A stretch of DNA of 64,000 bases from Pareuzebyella sediminis (GTDB taxonomy: Bacteria; Bacteroidota; Bacteroidia; Flavobacteriales; Flavobacteriaceae). The notes under the pieces were generated by a model that saw nothing but the letters and a program-made list of their open reading frames with translations, searched no databases and had not been told where the DNA came from. Shown one piece after another: positions 45,258 through 54,586 of the stretch (its first letter is position 1; each line of letters opens with the position of its first letter). Where the stretch lies: contig NZ_VTZS01000001.1 in NCBI RefSeq assembly GCF_008367235.1, positions 124,001-188,000 of the forward strand, given 5' to 3'. The translations under genes were made by a program, and so were the position numbers.

Positions 45258-46865
45258 ATGTTAATGATAAATTTTAGAACACTGGTGATTGCGTCGGTCC
45301 TTTCATTTATATCAGTTTTGGGGATGGGGCAGAACGATGTTAGAAGGTCTCCAGGTGATTCGCTTACCTTGGCCCAGGCCTACATGAACTTATCGCTAAC
45401 GGAAATGTATTTTGACAGCTTGGAAACGGGTCGTATTTCTAAAATTCTCCCTTTTGAGTCTGCAGAATTGAGGTCGATCGTCGATAAGAAATTTATCAAG
45501 GAAAATTCCACATTGTATCACTTTACAATTTCCCTGCTTCATTTTAACGGGGCACAACTGTTGTATCGAAATAAAACGGAAGTAGGGAGGAAGGTGCTTA
45601 TCGCTTGGAAGAACACTTTGGAAGAAGCTATCGGGCATTTCAACCTAGCTAAAATCAATCAATACAATTTGGGCGAAGGGTCTAGTAGTTCATTTTACAA
45701 TCTCATTAAGTTCGATAATGAAGCCGTGCGCCGAGTGAAGTCAAATATCGAAAATTTGAAATATACCTATACGGCCTACTTTAATGAAGATATCTACCCC
45801 GATTTCAAAAGAGTTTACCAAAGGGCCAATAAAACTGGTGAGTATGATTTTGAGGCGCTTCTCGAATATGCGAAACTTTATAATTTCCCGTTGGAGATGT
45901 CCATTCTCAATAATCGACCCGACCTAAAAGAATATGGCGATTATGGAAGATCGATCCTTTCTATTTCGAATGAATATCCACTGGATCAAAAACTGCAATT
46001 AATTGCAGAATACCTTCAATTAAGGTATCTGACCACTGAAAAATATACTGCACCTACCGGAGGATTAGATACGGAGATTTTATATGCTTCCTATGAAAAA
46101 TTTGTAAACAAACTTAAATACGCGAAGGACGCTTTTATTAAAAGGGAGCTTACGCCCGTAGTGCGAAAACAATTGTACGAAGCACTGCAAAAAAAGTTTC
46201 CTCCCGAAAAGAACTTTGATCAGGGACAGAGCAATACCGAGCTAGCTTATATGATGAATGACATGACAAATGACGAACCATACTTTTTTCCCGATCCGGC
46301 TCCTTTATCCTCGGCCTTTATGTCGATTACCAATTTTAAGCCGCAAATGCCCCGACTGGGCCAGGTCGACGATTTTTTAAGAACCCATTTGAGTGCAAAA
46401 GGGTATGATAATCAACTGCGCTATTGGTACGACCTAGACGGTTTTGCCCTAAGTACCGGTTTGGAAAAGTTCAATAAAGATGGGTCGCCTACGGCAAAAG
46501 AAAGGCGTTTTGTCAAGATGTTGGGTGGTGATGGTCAGTTTTCCTACTATGAAATCTTTAAATCGATTTTCTTTGAGATAGCATCCGAATTTAGAATGTT
46601 CGTTTTCGTGGTTGCCACCAAAGGGGTTACCCTAAGTGATGAAACGTTATCGGCAAGTCGTACCGATGAATTGTTGCGAAATAGCTATGCCACACTCCCA
46701 GATGATTTAAAAAACAAAACCCTTTCTAGTAAAGACCTTTCGGTCTTGGTCTACCATTTTCATCAAAACGATATCGGTCAGGTGCCCATGCTCGACCTCA
46801 ACAGTGCTTGGACAGCTAAGAATCATTTACAAAATGCCGGCTTATTGGGAATAATTGAAGAGTAG
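45258..46865 (+). CDS. Large exported protein of unknown family
   Basis: From the ATG at 45258 the product is about 535 residues and starts with a signal peptide (IASVLSFISVLGMGQ). A GTG at 45237 would add seven residues. The rest is soluble and helical up to about residue 350. It is followed by a more conserved-looking part with HLSAKGYDNQLRYWYDLDGF and a tyrosine/phenylalanine-rich segment. I do not recognise the family. It ends 33 bases from the end of the convergent nSTAND gene, so it may be the exported partner of that module, but nothing in the sequence proves this. Confidence 0.65.
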   Translation: MLMINFRTLVIASVLSFISVLGMGQNDVRRSPGDSLTLAQAYMNLSLTEMYFDSLETGRISKILPFESAELRSIVDKKFIKENSTLYHFTISLLHFNGAQLLYRNKTEVGRKVLIAWKNTLEEAIGHFNLAKINQYNLGEGSSSSFYNLIKFDNEAVRRVKSNIENLKYTYTAYFNEDIYPDFKRVYQRANKTGEYDFEALLEYAKLYNFPLEMSILNNRPDLKEYGDYGRSILSISNEYPLDQKLQLIAEYLQLRYLTTEKYTAPTGGLDTEILYASYEKFVNKLKYAKDAFIKRELTPVVRKQLYEALQKKFPPEKNFDQGQSNTELAYMMNDMTNDEPYFFPDPAPLSSAFMSITNFKPQMPRLGQVDDFLRTHLSAKGYDNQLRYWYDLDGFALSTGLEKFNKDGSPTAKERRFVKMLGGDGQFSYYEIFKSIFFEIASEFRMFVFVVATKGVTLSDETLSASRTDELLRNSYATLPDDLKNKTLSSKDLSVLVYHFHQNDIGQVPMLDLNSAWTAKNHLQNAGLLGIIEE

Positions 46866-46897
46866 TCTCTACTAGTCGATATCTACGTAACCCATAC

Positions 46898-48871
46898 TCA
46901 TGGATTATTCTTGAAGTATTCAGTAAATGAATAGTTTCGATGCAAGGTATCTCCTTTTTTAAGAATAATATCGATATTCATGGTAGGGCAATATCCCCAG
47001 CCTAGGTAGCCAATGGCAAACGAAGTGGCAGGTTCTTTCGAGATTCTAACCGGATTGACAAAACCTTTGCAGAAAATATATTGAACCTCCTCGATTTCAT
47101 TTTTTCTAAAGGATGGGACATCTATCCAAAGTACAAAGTTACGGTATTGATCATCGTTGATACTGAAATTGGTAACAGCGGCCATTGGGGTAACCAAGTT
47201 TTCAATAGGTGCAGTACGTTCGACATGTAGCGTTTCGCGAAGCGCCGAATCATTCTCGGTTTCGTACTTTCGTCCTCGATCTTTCATTACGAGCTGGAGC
47301 AATTCATTCGCGTAGTTTTTGGCTTTTTCAAAGCGAACCTTGGCTTGCTCTGCCTTAATTTCCTGATTTCTATATTTTATAGCCAAAAAAATAGATAGTA
47401 TTAGCGCAGCAATTACCACAAGGCCGATCCGTTGTAACCATCGCTGCCTTGCCTTCCTTTTTTTTATAAACTCATCCAATTTTCGCCTCGCCGCCAGATC
47501 TTTTTGTTCTTGCACAAATTGGGCGCTCTTGGTCATCCAATCCTCCTCTTCTTCGCTTGGTTTTAACCTGTCTAAATACGGTTCGACGAACAGCAGTTGT
47601 TTCTCCGTAAAGTATTCGCGGGCATTTTCGTTGACCGCCACCTGATTTTGAATCAGCCGACGTACTTCCAACAGCGATGTTTCTTCAGCGCTCCGGCGTT
47701 CGGCAATGGGTTTTGCCAAAGTATCGTGAGATAGCTCAAAGGTTTCCGTCGCTTCATTGTAACGAAGCATACGTCTGTTAACCATAGCATTCACGATATC
47801 TTGGATCAAGGCGTCCTCAATATCTGGAAGTCGTTCACAAAGTTCCGATATACCCATGGGCTCTTTGGTTCCATCCAATGTAGAAAAGGGCGACAGGATT
47901 TTCCAAGTTAACTGTGGCGAAATTTCGGGATATGTATCTTTAAGTTCTCGTGCCACATCGATGACCTGCTCTTCGAGAAAGTCGACAAGAATGTCTCCTA
48001 TTTCTCCCATTTCCTTCAAAGATCGAACCGAGAAGATGGCCTCTTCCTTTCGACTTCTATCCTTAGTTAGGTTGAGGTAATATTTATCGAGAAAGACCTG
48101 TAGAAATGGCAATTGTATCGACAAGGATTTGCCCTTGCCTTTAATCTTTTCGAAGATTCCTTCGGCCACCTGTTCTGCTTCTCCTTCCTTTACCCGCACA
48201 TTGGAATCTTCATATTCCGATACTCCAATGATAACCTGTTTCACCTTTTCGAGGTTCATGGGCTCAATGCGTAACTTTTTTTGGAGCAGTTGGGGTACTT
48301 TTTTTTCAAATTCGTAGAGATGCCCCAAGTACTCCTCACGAATGGAGAAAAGCAATTTTACAGGTTGTTCAGAGGCTAAAATAGCTTTGACCGTTTCAAT
48401 AAAACGGTTTTGTTCATGTAGATTTCCCAGAATGAAAAGTTCTTCAAACTGGTCAAAAATAAGGTAAATCGGTCGGAACGTTTTTTCATAAACTGACCTT
48501 ATGATCTTTTCAAAGGGATTTGGTTTACCGCCTGTTGACGAGCCCAGGCCATCGGCATCTTTGTCAAGATCCTTCTTTTCGATATCGGTGTCAAATGGCC
48601 CCCCTGCCGAGTTTAGGACATGCTCGAGCGAATTATTAATGTCGCTACCCCGACGTACCATCAAAGGAAGCCAATCGTGAGGTTCGAATCTACAGGCTAA
48701 ACCACAGTTGATCAGACTTGTTTTTCCGGTACCTGAGGCCCCGTATACGAATACGACCGAAGATTGAAAGAGCATATTATACAGTGCATCGATCTCTTCG
48801 TCCCTCCCAAAAAAGATACCCTTGTCTTCTCGGTGGTAGGAATCAAGAAATTTAAAGGGGTATTTTTTCAT
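46898..48871 (-). CDS. Membrane-anchored nSTAND P-loop ATPase
   Basis: This 657-residue protein opens with PFKFLDSYHREDKGIFFGR, as in nSTAND1 proteins, then Walker A GASGTGKT (44-51) and Walker B LIFDQFEELF (137-146). A helical and winged-helix STAND region extends to about 400. A basic coiled segment is followed by one membrane helix near 475-495. A 150-residue C-terminal domain would then be outside the cytoplasm. No WD40, TPR or known nuclease is fused. STAND proteins act as signal-driven switches, many in anti-phage defence. It is 28 bases downstream of the DUF4062-like gene. Confidence 0.8.
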   Translation of the reverse strand: MKKYPFKFLDSYHREDKGIFFGRDEEIDALYNMLFQSSVVFVYGASGTGKTSLINCGLACRFEPHDWLPLMVRRGSDINNSLEHVLNSAGGPFDTDIEKKDLDKDADGLGSSTGGKPNPFEKIIRSVYEKTFRPIYLIFDQFEELFILGNLHEQNRFIETVKAILASEQPVKLLFSIREEYLGHLYEFEKKVPQLLQKKLRIEPMNLEKVKQVIIGVSEYEDSNVRVKEGEAEQVAEGIFEKIKGKGKSLSIQLPFLQVFLDKYYLNLTKDRSRKEEAIFSVRSLKEMGEIGDILVDFLEEQVIDVARELKDTYPEISPQLTWKILSPFSTLDGTKEPMGISELCERLPDIEDALIQDIVNAMVNRRMLRYNEATETFELSHDTLAKPIAERRSAEETSLLEVRRLIQNQVAVNENAREYFTEKQLLFVEPYLDRLKPSEEEEDWMTKSAQFVQEQKDLAARRKLDEFIKKRKARQRWLQRIGLVVIAALILSIFLAIKYRNQEIKAEQAKVRFEKAKNYANELLQLVMKDRGRKYETENDSALRETLHVERTAPIENLVTPMAAVTNFSINDDQYRNFVLWIDVPSFRKNEIEEVQYIFCKGFVNPVRISKEPATSFAIGYLGWGYCPTMNIDIILKKGDTLHRNYSFTEYFKNNP

Positions 48872-48899
48872 TCCATCCTTTCTTTAGTCGTATTAGATT

Positions 48900-50606
48900 T
48901 CAAAATATGTCCTCTACTGGAGATTGCTCAATACCTGTTAATACTTTTTTCGCCTCTTGAAACAGATCATAAACCTTGTCAAAATTCATATCTTTTCTAT
49001 TTTCCGGATCTGCTAACCAACGGTTCATAGCTTGTGTATCCGATTCGTTCGGTTTGATGTTTTCAGATTTCTTAAGGACCACTTTGGTATTGTCTTCAAT
49101 AAAACTATAGTTTAGATCTAGATTACCGTAGGTGTTGCAATACGAGTAAAAGCAAATTTTCGACCCGCCAGTAAGGGCCAGGCCGTTATAGTCGATTATA
49201 AAGGGGTCCATGTTTATATTTTGCCGATAGTTATCTTTGAACAGGAGCACGGCATACGATACAACAGGCGTAGTCTCCTGTCTGATATTACCTTGCGTGT
49301 TCGCGCTGAAAATATTATCTCCCGCTAAATATGTATAATTATGGAGATACTGTCCTTCGCTATCATTTCGTTGTTGGTTATAATCGATGTCTTTAATCGA
49401 TATCATTTTATAGGCGCTCAGAAAGCTAAGGTGTTCTAAAACGCAGGTAAGATCACGCTCGGCCTTATGGCAAGTTTCTATATCGAATGATGCATTGTGG
49501 ATGGATTCCGTTATGGAATCAAGATGGATGATCGCGTTATAGAAGTCGCCTCCGTTGGTCATGTGGGTATCAAGGTGGGCTACTTCGGGCATCTTGAAAG
49601 ACAAGGTGTTGGCCTTATAGATGTCAATTAGGTTACCGATTAAATTCGCGTAGTCCTGATTGCTCTCCTCCGCGGCATTTTTGAAAAACTTCATCAAGGG
49701 CGAAGTCTGGGTCTGGGCGACGGAAACCTTATTCTCCGATCGATAATCCCACAAAGTGGAAATTAAGCCGAATGAAATGAGTTGTAAAGCTCTTTTTGCC
49801 GTAAGGTTACAATTTTCAAGGTATCGATTCATTTTACTTTGAGAGAAATCCTCTTCGCCAATCGAAATAACCTTTCTTAGTTGAATGCCTAAAACGCCTA
49901 CATAGCCACTGATGATCAGACGTTTTGCCGTTTGTACCAGCGATGGGTTATCCTGCCAATCCATATTATTGGTCAAAAAATCATCGGCTTTTTGGTTATA
50001 GGGCTTAATTGCCAAAATAAGTTTTTCCGTCAAAATTTCATTGAAGGTCTTCTCGACGGGTACATCAATAGGTTTTTGTGGATTGTCATTTGGTTTTTTT
50101 TGATCTACCTCTATATCGGATTTCTCCAACTGTTGAAAATACTTGTCCAATTGGGTTCGATACTTGTTGATCAAGTTATCAATATTGGTATATTCGGTGT
50201 AGAAATGACCGAGTTCTCCGATTTTTTTCTTGAAGGCCAGTAACGTGTTTATCTCATCGGTAATGGAGCCCGTAGTTATTTCCGCATTTTTGAAATAGGT
50301 CCAAATTTTAGGTTTTCCTTGATCTTTAAAAACCTGGTACGCCGTGTCGAATTCTTCCGCAGAATATTTCCCCACTTTTGTAAAAAAAAGACAAAGTACG
50401 ATATCACAGCCTCGGATCGCATTATTGTATTCATCCTGCAGTCTCGTATCGGAGATGGCATCCAAAAAATTTTCCCATTGTACCAATTCAAGGTAAAAAC
50501 CTTTGGTGTGCAGCCGATCGTTCTCTTGGCTAATAAACATTCTAAACTGATCTCGATCTTCTTTCAATTCGGAAGAAGACGCGATAAAAATCCTTATGGT
50601 TTTCAT
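48900..50606 (-). CDS. DUF4062-like protein, partner of the nSTAND ATPase
   Basis: The first 110 residues (RIFIASSSELKEDRDQF, then CDIVLCLFFTKVGKYSAEEF and a GKPKIWTYF strand) have the DUF4062/TIR-like flavodoxin pattern often fused to or encoded beside STAND ATPases. Residues about 180-290 are helical, and the remaining 280 are not recognised. It is the first gene of a two-gene operon with the nSTAND ATPase and probably acts as sensor or effector. A NAD-cleaving TIR glutamate cannot be placed with confidence, so enzymatic activity is open. Confidence 0.72.
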   Translation of the reverse strand: MKTIRIFIASSSELKEDRDQFRMFISQENDRLHTKGFYLELVQWENFLDAISDTRLQDEYNNAIRGCDIVLCLFFTKVGKYSAEEFDTAYQVFKDQGKPKIWTYFKNAEITTGSITDEINTLLAFKKKIGELGHFYTEYTNIDNLINKYRTQLDKYFQQLEKSDIEVDQKKPNDNPQKPIDVPVEKTFNEILTEKLILAIKPYNQKADDFLTNNMDWQDNPSLVQTAKRLIISGYVGVLGIQLRKVISIGEEDFSQSKMNRYLENCNLTAKRALQLISFGLISTLWDYRSENKVSVAQTQTSPLMKFFKNAAEESNQDYANLIGNLIDIYKANTLSFKMPEVAHLDTHMTNGGDFYNAIIHLDSITESIHNASFDIETCHKAERDLTCVLEHLSFLSAYKMISIKDIDYNQQRNDSEGQYLHNYTYLAGDNIFSANTQGNIRQETTPVVSYAVLLFKDNYRQNINMDPFIIDYNGLALTGGSKICFYSYCNTYGNLDLNYSFIEDNTKVVLKKSENIKPNESDTQAMNRWLADPENRKDMNFDKVYDLFQEAKKVLTGIEQSPVEDIF

Positions 50607-51020
50607 GGCTTAGACAATAGAACTATAAAAATGTATTAACGAGACGTCGTTCGTCTTGAAATATGAATTAAAATTTGTTGGGGCATCTATAAATGTATGG
50701 GGGAAGCAGAATTTTTCATCATGATATGCTTTTTACATGCCCAAATCCGATTCTTTCAAAAAAAAAGAACCGCCTCATTTATACGGGTAAGTTACAATAA
50801 AATATCATACACGTATTGCGCTGTTTTACTGAGGATTGAAATTAATTTTAAATTTTAAAGGGTAAGATTCATCGAATGCCCTAATTCTTTACCAACCCTT
50901 GCTTCGCTGAAGGTCTAAAAACCAAACCATTGATGGGTAGCACATACAGACGGGCTACATATAGTGGGTGAAATAGTAATTATTATTGCTCTAATATGGT
51001 ATCAAATAGTATGAGATCCT
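50607..51020. other. 0.4-kb gap between two minus-strand genes
   Basis: No gene is seen. A small AGACG/CGTCT hairpin (50642-50656) lies about 36 bases upstream of the DUF4062-like start and could be part of its 5' leader. No obvious promoter box was found on the minus strand. Confidence 0.4.
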
Positions 51021-54000
51021 CTATTTGAAGTGAACTAACTTTACTTTTCCCAGAAGACCTGAGGAGAGTAAAGGACTAGTACTTTTATAAAAGGGCATTG
51101 TCGTAAAGGTATTTTTCTGATTTTCGTCCGCTCGGGCATCCCCGACAAGTCTATTTACCCACGTATTGGTCACCTTTATTTTTAGTTCATTTTTTCCTTT
51201 TTTGAGTGCTTCCGTCACCTCGATCTCATATGGTTTTTTCCAAATGGTACCCACGAAGCTATCGTTTAAAAAGACTTCAGCGATATTTTTCAAGTCCTCA
51301 AATTGTAAGACGTAAGTTTCATCTTTTTTAATTTTCTTTTTCTGTGTAAAGGTCTTTACATATGCGCCGGTGCCGCTGAAGTACTTGATGTCGTCGTACT
51401 CCGTCCATGAAGTCAAACTATCGATTTCCATTTGATTAGAATCAATGTTCAGTGTCCACGGCCCAGAAATTATCTCCTCCGATTGCCTTGAAGGTGCCTT
51501 GATCGATACGAAATTTTGTTCCGCTTCCTGGTCGAAGATTATAAAGAGTGCGTCCCAAGACTTAAAAGTTATGGGTATCTGTGTTCTACCATTTTTGATT
51601 TCATAACCAACTTTATTGATTTTTCCTGTCTCGGGATTCCACAGCATTGGAATTTTACCAGAAATATTAAAATCGATGACGGCTGTTGTTGGGTCTTCAT
51701 GTCTATTGTTCAACCAATAGATGTCGATAGCGGATCCATTGTTTTCATAGTTAATCTTGCGATGTTTGAACAGTATAGTATGGTCGGTGTTGATAACCTT
51801 GACATCGGGGGTAAGCTGAAGTTTATGTAAGGTTGTCATGTTAGCCCCTACTTCATCGGCCAACCGGTTATATTCCTTCATATCATCTTCAAGACTGGGC
51901 GACTTTGTTGGTTTTGCTCCTACTACCGGAACTCCACTATCCTGAAGTACCTTTATTTTTTTGAGTACCCCTAGTGTCATTTCTTTTGCGGATTCATCGA
52001 GCATCAACACTTTATACAAGTTGCCACTCGGGGCAAGTAACTGTCCATTTTTCGCCTCGATATCCTGTTTGAGGATGGTAGCGTTCACGAAATCAAATTC
52101 ATGTCCTTCCGGAATATCGGGAAGACTTTGTTGACAGATCAGGGTAATATTGGTGTTTTCACCATAGTAATATAAGACATCGGCTACGTTTCGACCTTGT
52201 TGCAAAAGGTGGGAACTACGGGCCAAATAGGAAATCCACGCTTGGGCTCCTGCGCCAGACCAAGTTTCATGGCGGGTGAAGTATTGACCGAAGGGACCCA
52301 AAGAAAAGCCCGGTGGGGTTTCGAGAGGTTGGTGTACCGAAGTGTGTATTACAAAACGGTTAAGGCCTGAAGCAAGTTCCATATCCGCCGTGCGTTTCAA
52401 TCTTTCAGGATGTTCTTGAAAAGCTTTCCCGATAGAGGTCATGGATTCAGCCGCTACGAAGGGTTTACCATAGATATTTGCTACGGATGCCGACTCCCTG
52501 ATATCGGCTTTACTACGAACCTCTTCATCAGTGCCTCCAGCCAGACTTCCGGGAGTCCACATGGCCGACATGGGGATGTCCGCATGGCGTTTGACATCCA
52601 TACCGTCTGCCAGATAAATTCGTCCGCTCTCATGTGATTCGGTATAACGTCCCATATTACGTTTATGGAGTTCATCACCGATAACATCGTAATGGTTTTC
52701 GACAATCATTTCTCCAATCGTCTTTCGAAAGTCCCAGAGGAACTTTTCCGAGGATTCATTGTCTTTGACTATATAACCTGCCAGTACCGGTATCCATGGC
52801 TTTAAATCGTAATGACGCCGTTTCAAGAATTCTTCGGGCATATCGATTGTCCAGTTCATATGACCGGCCTCATAACTGTCCAGAATGAGATACCCTAAAC
52901 CTTCTTTACCCATTTTTCCACCAGTGGCATCTTCATACATGTCGAGGTAGGTATTTATATAAGTTCGTACCGCATTTTCGTCCACTTTATCGACTTCAAG
53001 CCCAGTGGCCTCTGGGGAAGCAGGATGGTTTTGCCTTCCAGTCAGGCTATAGCCGAGCCTAATAATTTTCCAATGGCCTTCAGGTACCTCCCATTCTAGC
53101 GTACCATCGGATTCTAACTTATCGGTAAGGTCGATAACCTCATTCAAGGGTATGGCTTCTGGATTTATTTTCTTTGGAGGTATTCCATTTTCCTGCCAAG
53201 CGGCAAATCCTGCCTTTTGCTCAAAAAGATGAATCCGGTCATCGGCATATAATTGATACTCGGCCACATTTATACCGTCCGGATCGGCAGGTGGTGGAGC
53301 ACCGAATAGGGCGGCGATCCCGTTCGCTGCAGGAGGCAGGGTCTCAATGGTAAATCTCCAGAATTTGGCTGTAGTCGGAGGTATTGTTCCGGTTGTCTGA
53401 GGCACCAAAGTTCCTGGAATATCCGCTATTTTTCGGAAGTTGATACCATCATTACTGACCAAAAGGGCTCTGTTATTGGGACTCCCTCTAAATTGCTCCA
53501 ATTGAGAATGGTAGGCACCCGTAATGGCATAAGCACGAAATGTTTGTGGAGTATCGAATTCATATTGGATCCACATATCCTCCCCGACTCTCGATGGAGG
53601 TAAGTAGGTGGTCGTATTCAAATCAGTATCGGTCAATTGCTCAATCGAAAATTGCCCCTTTGAAGACTTGACTTTGGGGCGCAATTCAAGTATTGATACC
53701 GGTTTTTTCGGTAGTTTAAAGGCCATTACGGCCACATCGGCATAAAATTCCGGTAAACCTTTTTCTGAGACTTGGGAAAGACCGTCTCCTTCTGCCGCTA
53801 CATTCTGAAACGCCCCGGTAGTATGGGCCGGGCTAGGTAATGTACCTCGATACCTTTTACCCCCTTCTACATTACTCTCGGACCAAACGTATTTTTTCAT
53901 ACCATCTTTTGGTTGGACCCAAGGGCCACCGGTTACACTCCATCCGGGTGATCCGGCTATTGCCATTTCAAGACCTTTTTCAATGGCCAGTTCGGTTGTA

Positions 54001-54290
54001 AACTTGAAAGATTCTTTCCATTCCGGGGTCATAAACACTAATTTATTGGGAACGACCACCGGGGTAAGCAAATTGGCGTCAAAGTTTTGAAATCCGCCGA
54101 TACCTGTTTTCTCCATCCAGTCCAAATCTTTTTTTATGCCCTCCTTGGTGATGTTCCCATTCATCCAATGCCACCAAACGCGGGGTTTAGCAGCATTTGG
54201 GGGATTTTTAAAGTCTTCGGGGGGCAAGGATTGTCCAAAGGTCAATTGAACACAGAATAAGGTGATGATGAGATACGTTATCTTTGACAT
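51021..54290 (-). CDS. GH106-type alpha-L-rhamnosidase
   Basis: This 1089-residue secreted protein has a signal peptide ending near FGQ. The GH106 opening follows: PRVWWHWMNGNITKEGIKKD at about 37-56, then GGFQNFDA and a large TIM-barrel core with ESHESGRIYLADG and FVAAESMTS segments. A C-terminal galactose-binding/GH2-like beta-sandwich (about 960-1085, KTFTQKKKIK to WVNRLVG) completes it. It would release rhamnose from plant or algal polymers or glycosides. It has no SusCD neighbours here, so it is either an orphan or acts on a small glycoside. Confidence 0.88.
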   Translation of the reverse strand: MSKITYLIITLFCVQLTFGQSLPPEDFKNPPNAAKPRVWWHWMNGNITKEGIKKDLDWMEKTGIGGFQNFDANLLTPVVVPNKLVFMTPEWKESFKFTTELAIEKGLEMAIAGSPGWSVTGGPWVQPKDGMKKYVWSESNVEGGKRYRGTLPSPAHTTGAFQNVAAEGDGLSQVSEKGLPEFYADVAVMAFKLPKKPVSILELRPKVKSSKGQFSIEQLTDTDLNTTTYLPPSRVGEDMWIQYEFDTPQTFRAYAITGAYHSQLEQFRGSPNNRALLVSNDGINFRKIADIPGTLVPQTTGTIPPTTAKFWRFTIETLPPAANGIAALFGAPPPADPDGINVAEYQLYADDRIHLFEQKAGFAAWQENGIPPKKINPEAIPLNEVIDLTDKLESDGTLEWEVPEGHWKIIRLGYSLTGRQNHPASPEATGLEVDKVDENAVRTYINTYLDMYEDATGGKMGKEGLGYLILDSYEAGHMNWTIDMPEEFLKRRHYDLKPWIPVLAGYIVKDNESSEKFLWDFRKTIGEMIVENHYDVIGDELHKRNMGRYTESHESGRIYLADGMDVKRHADIPMSAMWTPGSLAGGTDEEVRSKADIRESASVANIYGKPFVAAESMTSIGKAFQEHPERLKRTADMELASGLNRFVIHTSVHQPLETPPGFSLGPFGQYFTRHETWSGAGAQAWISYLARSSHLLQQGRNVADVLYYYGENTNITLICQQSLPDIPEGHEFDFVNATILKQDIEAKNGQLLAPSGNLYKVLMLDESAKEMTLGVLKKIKVLQDSGVPVVGAKPTKSPSLEDDMKEYNRLADEVGANMTTLHKLQLTPDVKVINTDHTILFKHRKINYENNGSAIDIYWLNNRHEDPTTAVIDFNISGKIPMLWNPETGKINKVGYEIKNGRTQIPITFKSWDALFIIFDQEAEQNFVSIKAPSRQSEEIISGPWTLNIDSNQMEIDSLTSWTEYDDIKYFSGTGAYVKTFTQKKKIKKDETYVLQFEDLKNIAEVFLNDSFVGTIWKKPYEIEVTEALKKGKNELKIKVTNTWVNRLVGDARADENQKNTFTTMPFYKSTSPLLSSGLLGKVKLVHFK

Positions 54291-54493
54291 AATTCGATTT
54301 TTAGAGGCGATAGTTCCCTAATAGTGGCGCATGCCCATAGTGTAAGAATTTATTGAAGTCAAGGTGTTTTTTATGTTTGGTGGCATGTCGAGAGGCTCCA
54401 TTCTTGACGTACCTAAGTTACGCCATTCCTTCATTTCTTTTAGAATTATAGGTGTGGCTAAAGTGTGGCGGATAAAATACTGATTTTTTGAGG

Positions 54494-54501
54494 TACATTT
54501 G
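54494..54501 (+). promoter_or_regulatory. Candidate -7 box for the acyl-CoA ligase gene
   Basis: TACATTTG matches the Bacteroidota -7 consensus TAnnTTTG and lies 86 bases before the ATG at 54587, in the 296-base divergent region shared with the GH106 gene. A clear -33 TTG at the right distance was not found, so this is tentative. Confidence 0.35.
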
Positions 54502-54586
54502 CAACTGTTGGCAAAAAAAGTATGAGGATGAATGCCCCTAGAATTAATGGAGAGGCAGGTGATTTGTTTTTTGGTAAACCAAGTAC

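Noticed and set aside
48677-48700. GGTTCGAATC word resembling a tRNA T-arm
   Set aside because: It lies inside the nSTAND coding frame, and no acceptor stem, anticodon arm or D-arm can be drawn around it. A similar TTCGAACCC at about 30126 is likewise inside the WbqC coding frame.
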